A stretch of 30,696 nt of DNA from Deltaproteobacteria bacterium (lineage in GTDB: Bacteria > Desulfobacterota > BSN033 > UBA1163): contig VGRU01000016.1 in assembly GCA_016875255.1 (NCBI GenBank), forward strand, positions 1-30,696, read 5' to 3'. Under the pieces are notes generated by a model. The model ran no database searches. It saw only the letters and a list, made by a program, of their open reading frames with translations, and had not been told where the DNA came from. Positions 15,583-23,013 of this stretch are shown piece by piece. The position numbers and the translations under genes were made by a program. Within the stretch, counting starts at the first letter, position 1; the number at the start of each line of letters is the position of its first letter.

Positions 15583-16953
15583 TTAATCCACCACCTCATA
15601 GACGGTAAGGGGCGAGGAATGGCCTTTGACGGTAACCTCTCCCAAATTTCGCAATGGATAAGGATGGGGATCGGGCAATTGACGGGCGACCTCATCCGAA
15701 ATGAGCATCGAAACCTTTAGAGACTTCGTTAATTCTTCGAGGCGCTTCGCAAGGTTGACGGTGAGGCCCAGAACCGTGGAATCCATCCGTTCAGAGGAAC
15801 CGATCGTTCCCAGAATAACCGGCCCGCAGTGCACGCCGATGCCGATCTGAATTACTTGATTCGAAGAAAATTCATTTCCTTCGTTAAAAGCGTTGACCGA
15901 GGCCAATATCTCCACGCCACAAGCCACAGCCCGCTGGGCCGAATCGGCCCCTTCAAAGATACACAAGACCGCATCTCCGAGAAACTTGTCGATCACTCCC
16001 TGCCTTGCATTTACCACATGAGCGATCTCCTCATAGAGCTGGTTGACAAGGGTGATCAGCTGGCCCGGGGGGAGACGTTCCGATAAGGCAGTAAATCCGT
16101 GAATATCGCAACAGAGAATGGTTGCCCATTGCTGATCAGCCTCTCCCGGGCGGATCGATCCAAGGCCACGGGATGCAATGCGGCGAAGATAAGCCGGAGG
16201 GACAAACTTTTCAAAGACATCCCTGGCTTCACGGATGGCCGATTCCAGGGATCGGAAGTGGAGGGCGACCGCAATGGTCAGAAAGATCGAGAGCCAGAGC
16301 GAGGTGAACCAGAAGATCTGACCGCTGAATGGCACAGGAAAGCCTGAGGAGCGTAACACATCGTGGAATCCGCCTAAAAACCATAATATCATACCCATGC
16401 CGAAAGGAAGAAGATAGGCTGAACTGGAACCTTCTCTCTTCAACAATTTCTTAACCGTAGCGAGACAGTAAAAGAAACCGGCCGTTAAAGCAAAGAAGTG
16501 AATCAAAGGTCTGAGCGCTCTGGATTGAGGCCTCATAATACCGGTGGCGACTTCATGGGGCTGAAGAGGGAGACCTAAAAACCATGAGCCCTTTCCCACA
16601 AGGGCCAGCAAAGACAGGATTAAACTTATTCCAATCAGGGCTTTGGATAGCCGGCTTAGTTTCATATTGGCGAGAGATGAAGTAAACCAGGCCCAGCTTG
16701 CCGGCAATAGGGCCAGCGAGGCGAGGTCGATCCGATATCCTAAAAGGATGGATTGGGGCGATTTCTGGAAACCATAGATGACCCAACCCAGGAAGAGGAA
16801 GGCGGAAAGAAGATAGAAAAGGAAAAGGCTTCTCAGGGGACGGTATTGACGATAGAGGACCAAGGTGACCAGGCATAAAATCGCCATGACCGCATTGGCG
16901 ATCAAACCGATAAAGGGTCCGACACTGTAATAAGGAATGAGGTGAGGCAGCAT
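15583..16953 (-). CDS. Membrane-bound class III adenylate/guanylate cyclase
   Basis: A 456-residue protein. Residues 8-235 contain seven to eight hydrophobic segments and resemble the 7TM sensor region found on some histidine kinases. A linker (240-275) leads to a class III cyclase domain. Metal aspartates D283 (CCDIHGFT) and D327 (FLGDAVL) are present, as are base-contacting K323 and T393 and transition-state N400 and R404 (TVNLAKRLE), so the enzyme should be active. The lysine/threonine pair favours ATP. It lies 60 bases after the restriction/HEPN-MNT unit, separated by a palindrome, and could share its transcript. No cAMP receptor gene is in the window. Confidence 0.9.
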   Translation of the reverse strand: MLPHLIPYYSVGPFIGLIANAVMAILCLVTLVLYRQYRPLRSLFLFYLLSAFLFLGWVIYGFQKSPQSILLGYRIDLASLALLPASWAWFTSSLANMKLSRLSKALIGISLILSLLALVGKGSWFLGLPLQPHEVATGIMRPQSRALRPLIHFFALTAGFFYCLATVKKLLKREGSSSAYLLPFGMGMILWFLGGFHDVLRSSGFPVPFSGQIFWFTSLWLSIFLTIAVALHFRSLESAIREARDVFEKFVPPAYLRRIASRGLGSIRPGEADQQWATILCCDIHGFTALSERLPPGQLITLVNQLYEEIAHVVNARQGVIDKFLGDAVLCIFEGADSAQRAVACGVEILASVNAFNEGNEFSSNQVIQIGIGVHCGPVILGTIGSSERMDSTVLGLTVNLAKRLEELTKSLKVSMLISDEVARQLPDPHPYPLRNLGEVTVKGHSSPLTVYEVVD

Positions 16954-16985
16954 GGCAATAAGTGGTTTTGTTCCTCCTTTTTGTC

Positions 16986-17006
16986 ATCCCGAACTTGTTT
17001 CGGGAT
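16986..17006. repeat. ATCCCGAA palindrome
   Basis: ATCCCGAA-CTTGT-TTCGGGAT, an 8-bp stem with a 5-nt loop. It is REP-like, lies 8 bases from the end of the truncated HEPN frame and just upstream of the cyclase. It may mark the event that removed the rest of the HEPN gene. Confidence 0.5.
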
Positions 17007-17013
17007 CTGGGTT

Positions 17014-17067
17014 TTAGTTAATTATTTTTTCGAGAATATGTTTTAGAAATGCCTGCTCATGCTTCAT
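17014..17067 (-). pseudogene. Truncated HEPN (DUF86-like) gene start
   Basis: An ATG overlapping the end of the second MNT gene by 11 bases opens a 17-residue frame, MKHEQAFLKHILEKIIN, then TAA. DUF86-type HEPN toxins usually follow an MNT gene in this overlapping way and begin with a similar 'x-D-x-x-F-L-x-H-I-L-E-A-I' helix. The frame stops there and a palindromic repeat follows within 8 bases. I infer that the partner toxin was lost by a repeat-associated deletion. The match is short, so confidence is moderate. Confidence 0.45.
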
Positions 17068-17374
17068 ACCATCTCACCTCTTTTTCCACATGGGGTTGGA
17101 TATAGGGGCTTAAACTTCCATTCGTAATTAACTCCACTTTCTTTCCGAATAAGCCTTCAAGATCAAAAACCAAACCCATAAAGTTATCGAAGGTTGGCTC
17201 TTTAAACTCTACCAGGAAATCGACATCACTATGCCGTTTCTGGGATCCCCTCGCATGTGACCCGAACAAACCAATTTTTTTGACCTTGTATTTTTTCAAA
17301 ATCTCCCTGTTTTGCTTTAGAAGATTCATAATCTCTTTCTCAGTAAGTTCTTTCCTTGTTTTTATTCTGTTCAT
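17057..17374 (-). CDS. MNT-domain nucleotidyltransferase (antitoxin-like), second copy
   Basis: A 105-residue minimal nucleotidyltransferase. The active-site motif is GLFGSHARGSQKRHSDVDFL (GS-x10-D-x-D), with the catalytic aspartates in DVD. The length is normal for MntA-like antitoxins, which AMPylate a HEPN ribonuclease toxin. Its ATG overlaps the stop of the specificity-half gene upstream as ATGA. A HEPN partner should follow, but only a 17-codon remnant does. It may be an orphan, or it may act on the HEPN encoded about 1.6 kb upstream. Confidence 0.85.
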   Translation of the reverse strand: MNRIKTRKELTEKEIMNLLKQNREILKKYKVKKIGLFGSHARGSQKRHSDVDFLVEFKEPTFDNFMGLVFDLEGLFGKKVELITNGSLSPYIQPHVEKEVRWYEA

Positions 17375-18654
17375 CGTATTTCTCCAGTCTGGGCTTCAAT
17401 TTGCCTGTAGATACTGTCGATCTTTTCCTGGAACTCAATAGTTAACCGAACAGCTTTTGACACTTTCATATAGTGGTTGATCTCATCAAGGGATAATTTT
17501 CGACCTTTTCTATCCTTCAGATATTTCTCCATCACCTGGTAGGCCCCAATTCGGTATTCCCAGATTTCTTCTGAAAGGCCCTCAAAACACTGGTCTTTGT
17601 TTATGTAAACCTTCTGGTCTTCTTCGGCATAAGTAACCTTTTCAACCTTATTGGAGCCAACATTAGGGAAACCAACCTCCGTTTCGTTAAGAGATGAATG
17701 TTTAAGCAGATGAAGATCAACCAGTTCCTTTCCAAGGTTGCTTAATCCTTTGAAAACCTCATCATTTGATGGTAAAGGAACCCTTGGAAAATCTATTTTG
17801 AGAAACTCCTGATAACGCTTTCGGTAAGTTGGGGAATAAAGAACAGCATAGGTGTAATAAAAAATCTCTTCCGCAGTTGGCTCCGATTTGAGAAAGGTCT
17901 TTATGGCTTGCAGAAATTCAGGGGTAAAATTGGAGGCGCGCCCCGGATGAGATTTATTTCGTAGGGGCAATTCATGAATTGCCCCTACTACAGGTTCGTC
18001 GGGGTAGAGATAGAGGGGGAAGAAGTAAGGTATTCCCCTGTTGCTTAAATGGACTCGTGCATCAGCGATACTATTTACGATAAAAACGTGTGAAAATCCA
18101 GGTTCAATGTGGACCTGTCTCATTACTGCTAAACCAAAATTTTTTCTTAACAAATTTCCCATAAGTGGCCGTCTATCTCTGTCTATTAATATTGATTCAT
18201 AGCAAATCCACCGATTATCAAAAGGTCGGTAAGCATAAGGATGAATTTTATCTTCTAGCTTCTGCCCTTTACTTTTTCGTCTTGCTTCGGTCAATTTCCA
18301 AGTCCCTGTATCCTTAAGATCGAGACTTTGAGCAACTAAATCATCAGGTAAGTTTCCGGTGAATACCCGAAGTCTTTGGACTATTTCTTCTTTTGTAAAT
18401 CCGACAACAAAATGGTCTCGGTGGGTTTTCACCCCACTTGACCATTCTTTGAATATCTCCGTGACCTTCCAGAACTTCTCATACTCCGCTTGCAAAGCGA
18501 AATCTTTTGGGACAAGGAAATAGTATGGGGCGACCGGTTCAAGCTCTTGCCATTTCGATGTTCGCACATCATTTTCAAAAAGACGCCTGTATTTCTCTTC
18601 TCTCAATCCCCAGAGATCGGCATAAAAGACTTTGGATAACTTCTTTTCGCTCAT
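17371..18654 (-). CDS. C-terminal specificity half of a split type IIG/ISP-like restriction-modification enzyme
   Basis: A 427-residue protein that reads as the part following the methyltransferase domain in single-chain enzymes. It opens KLSKVFYADLWGLREEKY, then has LVPKDF and HPYAYRPFDNRW (139-150), the hallmark of the type ISP/IIG target-recognition region, and FIVNSIADARVHLS. It has no methyltransferase motif I or NPPY and no nuclease motif; these are on the upstream 614-residue gene. ATGA overlaps join it to MNT genes on both sides. Residues 221-239 (PVVGAIHELPLRNKSHPGR) come from a palindromic element inserted in frame. The two halves may assemble as separate subunits, like M and S of type I systems, or this may be a decaying gene that still translates. 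Confidence 0.85.
   Translation of the reverse strand: MSEKKLSKVFYADLWGLREEKYRRLFENDVRTSKWQELEPVAPYYFLVPKDFALQAEYEKFWKVTEIFKEWSSGVKTHRDHFVVGFTKEEIVQRLRVFTGNLPDDLVAQSLDLKDTGTWKLTEARRKSKGQKLEDKIHPYAYRPFDNRWICYESILIDRDRRPLMGNLLRKNFGLAVMRQVHIEPGFSHVFIVNSIADARVHLSNRGIPYFFPLYLYPDEPVVGAIHELPLRNKSHPGRASNFTPEFLQAIKTFLKSEPTAEEIFYYTYAVLYSPTYRKRYQEFLKIDFPRVPLPSNDEVFKGLSNLGKELVDLHLLKHSSLNETEVGFPNVGSNKVEKVTYAEEDQKVYINKDQCFEGLSEEIWEYRIGAYQVMEKYLKDRKGRKLSLDEINHYMKVSKAVRLTIEFQEKIDSIYRQIEAQTGEIR
17941..17995. repeat. Palindromic element inserted in frame in the specificity-half gene
   Basis: A perfect 28-base palindrome at 17961-17988 (left arm GTAGGGGCAATTCA, centre ATTCATGAAT). Read on the minus strand it gives the AIHELPL peptide. 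The insert adds about 18-20 residues between FPLYLYPDE and NFTPEFLQA without breaking the frame. A shorter relative (GGGCGATTCA arm) lies at 21257-21276 in another gene. Confidence 0.75.
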
Positions 18655-18971
18655 GCCACAACAACCCCCCTGGGTTTAACTTCGTCACCAATAAATGAAC
18701 CGGAAGGCTTTGCTGAAAATTCCTCCTCAGTGAATCCTAATATTTCCATTGGTCTTTTGACCCCCATACGAGCCCGGCCAAGAAGGCATAATCGTTCCCA
18801 GAGATCCATCTTTTTAAAATCGTCAGAGATAACCACTAAATCTATGTCGCTATCTTCTTTAGCTTTGCCTACTGCGTGAGAACCATAGAGGATAATCCTT
18901 TTTATATTGATCCCCTGCGCCTCAAGTTTCCGCCTGTATTCATTTATGACAAGAGAGATTTCTTTATCCAT
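18651..18971 (-). CDS. MNT-domain nucleotidyltransferase antitoxin
   Basis: A 106-residue minimal nucleotidyltransferase with RIILYGSHAVGKAKEDSDID (GS-x10-D-x-D) at about residues 25-44. In HEPN-MNT pairs the MNT protein silences the HEPN ribonuclease, in characterised cases by AMPylating it. Its start lies inside the HEPN gene (28-base overlap) and its stop overlaps the specificity-half start as ATGA. The C-terminal part (SFIGDEVKPRGVVV) is typical of nucleotidyltransferases in this size class. Confidence 0.88.
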   Translation of the reverse strand: MDKEISLVINEYRRKLEAQGINIKRIILYGSHAVGKAKEDSDIDLVVISDDFKKMDLWERLCLLGRARMGVKRPMEILGFTEEEFSAKPSGSFIGDEVKPRGVVVA

Positions 18972-19330
18972 TCAAAAACCTCCTTCGTCTTGTTAAAAAA
19001 TAATTCCACTCTGCTCCGGGAAAAATCATTGAGCATCATTTGAAAATCTCCAGGATATCTTGTCACGACACTCAGATTGCTAACCTCAGCAATAAACTTC
19101 TCCATTTCTTGATCTAAAGGCAAACCAGCAATGCTTACAAGGTATTCTAAATCGTGAGTTTTCGGAGGGGTTTTGGCAGTGACTTCCTCAGCTTTTGCTT
19201 TGAGCATCTTTTCCAGGGCGAGATGGCACATAAAGACTGTGTAAATATATCTCCCGGTGTTAAACATGTGCTCAGCAGTTTCCAAATCATATTGAGCAGA
19301 ATCTACCCAGTTCTTGACCTCTTTTTTCAT
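18944..19330 (-). CDS. HEPN-domain protein (putative ribonuclease toxin)
   Basis: A 128-residue all-helical protein of the COG2250 HEPN type. Marks include VDSAQYDLETAEHMF near the start, CHLALEKMLKA in helix 2, THDLEYL and the late SVVTRYPGDF. HEPN proteins paired with MNT are RNA-cleaving or otherwise toxic partners. The start is ATG at 19330, in a TGATG overlap with the stop of the methyltransferase-half gene; a GTG at 19333 is an alternative that would add one residue. The overlap means its synthesis depends on translation of the restriction-modification gene before it. Confidence 0.87.
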   Translation of the reverse strand: MKKEVKNWVDSAQYDLETAEHMFNTGRYIYTVFMCHLALEKMLKAKAEEVTAKTPPKTHDLEYLVSIAGLPLDQEMEKFIAEVSNLSVVTRYPGDFQMMLNDFSRSRVELFFNKTKEVFEWIKKSLLS

Positions 19331-21174
19331 CACTCTTCTCCATATTTTACAAACAGGGCAATGGCAACACCTTGCTGAATGTCAAAGACGTTTTCATCCT
19401 TGCCACCATCGGGCGTCTTTTCACCGATTCTTGAAGAACCATGAAGGTTCAGGACGTAAATCTCGTCGAAGGTTTCAAGCAATTTTTTCCTCATCCCTCG
19501 ATGGATGACACCCGAAAGGTATGAGTTGTTGGTGATAAATCCAAGGATTCCCTTGCCCGCCTGGGCGATCTTCCAGTGGGCAAATCGAATGAACTTAATA
19601 TAATCGTCTGAAAGGGGCTGGATATTTCGCTCCTCCCTTACATCTTCTTTATATTCATCCATCAAATCTTCGATGAATTCTGATTTATTCTCCGAACTCA
19701 CCGAGTAGGGTGGATTGCCGAGGACAACCAGAATCGGAACCTTTTCTTTGATACGCTTTGCTTCCTGTCCTTCCTTGGCAAGGTCAATGAGGAAACTTAT
19801 CTGCTTTGGGTCTTTTATCTCAAGGGTATTGGTCAGGTAAAATTGAAACCGTTTATCTTCCTTAAACTGGTAACCCATATCTCCCAAAACCATTGAGACC
19901 TTGAAGTGACCTACTGTATAAGGGGCGACAAGAATCTCAAAGGCGTGGAAATGGGGAAGGATATGTTCCTCGATGTAGGATTTGATTAAACCTCCCTTTT
20001 TCCTCTCTTCCAATTCTCTTTGAACCTGCTTGATGGCCTGGACAACAAACGTGAGAGTGCCAGCGGCAGGGTCGAGGAGGGTGACATCGTTTGTGGCAAT
20101 GCCTTCGCTCTTCCCAAATTTCTCTTTTAGAAGTTTATGGATGGACCTTACAATGTAGGAAACGACCGGTAAGGGGGTATAGTAAACTCCAAGTCGCTCT
20201 CTTTCTTTGGGATTATAGGTTGCAAGGAAAGTCTCGTAGAAATGGATAACAGGGTCTTCATCCCATCGGGTGGTCTTGAATTCTTTAAGGATTGATGAGA
20301 TATCGGCTTTTTCAAGCGTCTGGATTATATCATCGACAATCCAGGTTAGGGATTCAGGGAAATGAGGTCCGGTCATGGAATGGAATATTTCTTTTAGAAG
20401 GGGCAGGCTTTCAGGTATGGACTTCCAGGCAGTTTCTCTCTTAAACCCATTCTGTACCTTCATTCTTGCGGCAAAAAGCCCGTATGTAATCGTTTGAGCA
20501 TAAAGATCGGCAAATCTCTCTTTTGTTAAGGTCTCAATAAGTTCTTCCTGAAAGGCTTTATAGAATCTTGTAATCTCATCATTCTCTTTTGAAAGCTCCT
20601 CCTGCAGGATGTGTCCCAGGAAACGGGTCTTTTTGGCGAGTTCTACTGATAGGCCAGAAGAAGTCTGAATCTCAGGTGTTGAAAAGGAGAAAAAATTATC
20701 CAAAAGTTCATGGAAGGCATCTAATTTCTCAGGGGAAGGGGGAGACTTTAAACTTCGCAGAGTGAATGGGCGTCCCACCTGCGCCTTTTCTATGAGGTTG
20801 CCGAATCTATAAAGTCTAAACTCTAAGAAATTTGTAAGAAGAAGATTTGGAAGAGAATCCCGGTATCTTTTGAGTTGTTCGGAATCTTCAGTTTCTCCGA
20901 GGTCGGTATCGGGTGATTTGGCCTCGATATATCCAATGATTTCTCCATCCCTGCCAATACGAAAATCCGGAATCCCCGCCTCTGTTTTTCTGGGTGCAAC
21001 AAGGACATTTACGCCCGCTTGGGTTTGGTAAAGTTTGGAACAATCTTCAATGAGCCTCTTAAAGGAAGGATAAAAACTTTCTTCCCTGAAATTGCCATCG
21101 GTGTAAATCTTATGGATTTGTTTAAAGTAGCCGACAAGAATTTTTTCTAATTTGGCTCGCTCTGTTTTGTTCAT
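19330..21174 (-). CDS. Nuclease-methyltransferase half of a split type IIG/ISP-like restriction-modification enzyme
   Basis: A 614-residue protein. The N-terminus carries a PD-(D/E)xK nuclease pattern: D70 in GIPDFRI, E84 and K86 in GYIEAKSP, and Q100 in a following helix. A helical coupler (about 180-325) leads to an N6-adenine methyltransferase with motif I LLDPAAGTLTF (367-376) and motif IV NPPY (487-490). It ends at GVAIALFVKYGEE, just where single-chain relatives continue into the specificity domain. That domain is encoded about 0.7 kb further on, after a HEPN-MNT pair. No helicase domain is present, so it is closer to type IIG than to full-length type ISP. No obvious Shine-Dalgarno precedes the ATG. 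Confidence 0.87.
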   Translation of the reverse strand: MNKTERAKLEKILVGYFKQIHKIYTDGNFREESFYPSFKRLIEDCSKLYQTQAGVNVLVAPRKTEAGIPDFRIGRDGEIIGYIEAKSPDTDLGETEDSEQLKRYRDSLPNLLLTNFLEFRLYRFGNLIEKAQVGRPFTLRSLKSPPSPEKLDAFHELLDNFFSFSTPEIQTSSGLSVELAKKTRFLGHILQEELSKENDEITRFYKAFQEELIETLTKERFADLYAQTITYGLFAARMKVQNGFKRETAWKSIPESLPLLKEIFHSMTGPHFPESLTWIVDDIIQTLEKADISSILKEFKTTRWDEDPVIHFYETFLATYNPKERERLGVYYTPLPVVSYIVRSIHKLLKEKFGKSEGIATNDVTLLDPAAGTLTFVVQAIKQVQRELEERKKGGLIKSYIEEHILPHFHAFEILVAPYTVGHFKVSMVLGDMGYQFKEDKRFQFYLTNTLEIKDPKQISFLIDLAKEGQEAKRIKEKVPILVVLGNPPYSVSSENKSEFIEDLMDEYKEDVREERNIQPLSDDYIKFIRFAHWKIAQAGKGILGFITNNSYLSGVIHRGMRKKLLETFDEIYVLNLHGSSRIGEKTPDGGKDENVFDIQQGVAIALFVKYGEE

Positions 21175-21240
21175 TGAAGGCCAGATGGAATAAACAAGTT
21201 CAGGATAATATGGAAAGTTTACTAAATCTGGATAATGGAA

Positions 21241-22239
21241 TCAATTAATATTTAAAGGGCGATTCATGAATCGCCCCTGCAAGGAGTAATAATCCTTCCC
21301 GTCTCTCTCTTCCACTCTGACCCTTCCTTCTTCCTTTAAAATCTCAAGGTGGCCGACGGCTTCGGAGATGCCCAGGAAGATCTCAAAGGGAGGGACGCCC
21401 GGGAAAAGATCGAGGGTGATCTCATAGGGAGTTTTTTCTCCTTGAGAGAGAAAAGAAAGGACGTAATCCATTCGTTCCTGATGGTGTTCGGTGATCTTCC
21501 GGATCAGGCCCTTGGGATCGTCAACCTCTTCTCCGTGGCCCGGAAGGAGGAGGTTGACATCCAGCCCCTCAATCTTTTTCAAGGAAGACAGATACTCCTT
21601 GAGGCCCGGGTAACGGAGGGGAGATCTGCTGTCCGGGACATATAAGACGGGATTAGGGGTGATTTCTTTTAGCAGATGGTCGCCTGTGAAGAGGGCCTTC
21701 TTTTCGGGCCAGTAGAAACAGATCAGTCCAGGGCTGTGGCCGGGACAGTGGATTGTTCTCCATGTCATGGATGAGAAAGGAATGGTCTCTCCATCCCTCA
21801 GGAAGAATGTCTCATTCAAGGGATCGGCCATTTTCTGGGCGGATTCCATAAAACGGATGGCTTGATTAACCAGACCTTCCGGAACGCCATTTCTCAGGAG
21901 AATCGATTTCAGAGGACCAAAGGAGTGAATGACCGAGCGAATTCTTCCGTACTCCTTCGGGTGAATATAGATGGGGGCGCCGGAAAGTGAGGATATTTTT
22001 TGGGCCTGCCCGTAATGATCGATATGGCCGTGGGTGATCAGAATTCGCTCGACCGATGAAATGGGAAACCCTAACTCGCCCAGCTCCTTTTCCAGCATCT
22101 CAAACGAGGCATCAGTCTTAATCCCCGTATCGATGAGCGTCCTTGGTGGTTCGTCAATCAGGAAGACATTGGTCGTCTTCATGGGAAAGGGTATGGGGAG
22201 TTCGATCTTATAGATCTTATCGAAATACTTCCGGATCAT
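21241..22239 (-). CDS. MBL-fold metallo-hydrolase
   Basis: A 332-residue cytoplasmic protein. The metal motif is H70-x-H72-x-D74-H75 in LITHGHIDHYG, with further ligands in HCPGHSPG, LFTGDHLL and LLPGHGEEV. The region after about residue 250 reads as the small winged-helix domain seen in LACTB2-like and glyoxalase-II-like members. Its start overlaps the racemase-family gene as ATGA, so the pair is coupled. The last residues (QGRFMNRPLNIN) are encoded by a palindromic repeat, so the original C-terminus has been replaced. The substrate is not known; thioesters and small phosphodiesters are typical for relatives. Confidence 0.88.
   Translation of the reverse strand: MIRKYFDKIYKIELPIPFPMKTTNVFLIDEPPRTLIDTGIKTDASFEMLEKELGELGFPISSVERILITHGHIDHYGQAQKISSLSGAPIYIHPKEYGRIRSVIHSFGPLKSILLRNGVPEGLVNQAIRFMESAQKMADPLNETFFLRDGETIPFSSMTWRTIHCPGHSPGLICFYWPEKKALFTGDHLLKEITPNPVLYVPDSRSPLRYPGLKEYLSSLKKIEGLDVNLLLPGHGEEVDDPKGLIRKITEHHQERMDYVLSFLSQGEKTPYEITLDLFPGVPPFEIFLGISEAVGHLEILKEEGRVRVEERDGKDYYSLQGRFMNRPLNIN
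21257..21276. repeat. Palindrome forming the 3' end of the MBL-fold gene
   Basis: GGGCGATTCATGAATCGCCC, a perfect 20-base palindrome with the same ATTCATGAAT centre as the element at 17961-17988. It encodes the GRFMNRP end of the MBL-fold protein. Confidence 0.7.
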
Positions 22240-22952
22240 CTTTTCCTCCCCCTCGCCTTTTCAATGGCGGCTTGAGCGAGAAGAGAGATGGGATCGATGA
22301 CCGGAACAGGTAGATCTCCTTCTTTCAACACGAGGGGGATCTCCGTGCAACCGGCGATGATGGCCTGGGCGCCCTGTCTCAAGAGCCTTTGAGAGGCCTC
22401 GAAAATCAAATACCGGGAGCCTTCTGATGGGCCGATGGCTTTGATCCCCTTTTCTCCATAGACGGCTTCCATCACCCAGTTTTTCTGAACAGCGGGATTT
22501 AAAAGGATGAGCTCTATTCCTGTGGATGAGAGGGCCTTTTGGAAAAGATCGGTTTGAATCGTTCCTGTGGTTGCGATGAGACCGATTTTGCGGACTCCCT
22601 TCAATCTCTTCTTGATGTGATGGACTGTCTCCGTAACAATGTGAAGAATGGGGATATTGACTTTTCCCTGCAAGGGTTCATAGTAATAGTGAGCGGTCAC
22701 ACAGGGAATGACGATGAAGTCCGCTCCGGCCTTCTCCAGAAGTTTTGCACTCTGGATGAGTTGAGGAAGAGGGCTGGGCCCTTTTCCCTGAATGGCCAGG
22801 GTCCGATCCGGAATCTTGGGGTTGTTGTCGATGAGAATCCTGAGATGGTCCTGATCCTTTTTGACCTTGATGCCTTTGACGATCTTTGTGAAGAGATCGA
22901 TCGTGGCCTCAGGTCCCATCCCCCCCAGAATGCCGATGATCTTTTCTGGCAT
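22236..22952 (-). CDS. Aspartate/glutamate racemase-family protein
   Basis: A 238-residue protein of usual length. It opens with IGILGGMGPEAT, the family signature. Two catalytic cysteines are present: C84 in IPCVTAHYY and C202 in AGCTEIPLV. The residue after the first cysteine is V85 where N is usual (PCNTAH), a change that could affect substrate. It would interconvert L- and D-aspartate or glutamate, or a related acid, without cofactor. It is coupled to the MBL-fold gene by an ATGA overlap and lies just after a dicarboxylate/glutamate-type symporter, which fits an acidic amino acid theme. Confidence 0.88.
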   Translation of the reverse strand: MPEKIIGILGGMGPEATIDLFTKIVKGIKVKKDQDHLRILIDNNPKIPDRTLAIQGKGPSPLPQLIQSAKLLEKAGADFIVIPCVTAHYYYEPLQGKVNIPILHIVTETVHHIKKRLKGVRKIGLIATTGTIQTDLFQKALSSTGIELILLNPAVQKNWVMEAVYGEKGIKAIGPSEGSRYLIFEASQRLLRQGAQAIIAGCTEIPLVLKEGDLPVPVIDPISLLAQAAIEKARGRKR

Positions 22953-22965
22953 CTTCCTCTAACCC

Positions 22966-23006
22966 ATAAAAAACCCTCCTTCACCTTGAAGAGGCGAAGG
23001 AGGGTT
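22966..23006 (-). terminator. Intrinsic terminator of the symporter gene
   Basis: A perfect 11-bp stem AACCCTCCTTC/GAAGGAGGGTT with a 13-nt loop. On the minus strand it is followed directly by TTTTTT. It lies 8 bases after the symporter stop and 20 bases before the racemase start, so the racemase needs read-through or its own promoter. Confidence 0.85.
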
Positions 23007-23013
23007 CCAATTC

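Noticed and set aside
15583..16953. The cyclase as part of a Pycsar/CBASS-like antiphage system
   Set aside because: It has a 7TM sensor region and a normal class III domain, and no cyclic-nucleotide effector gene is next to it. HEPN/MNT proteins are not known to bind cyclic nucleotides.
15583..16953. L397 replacing Asp in the GDTVN segment as a loss of nucleotide binding
   Set aside because: The adenine-contacting position lines up with T393, which is present. The Asp after the glycine is not a catalytic residue, so activity is not excluded.
18944..21174. The restriction gene as an ordinary frameshifted pseudogene
   Set aside because: Both halves start and stop cleanly, with overlapping start/stop pairs to the genes between them. 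A simple frameshift would not place two complete genes in the gap.
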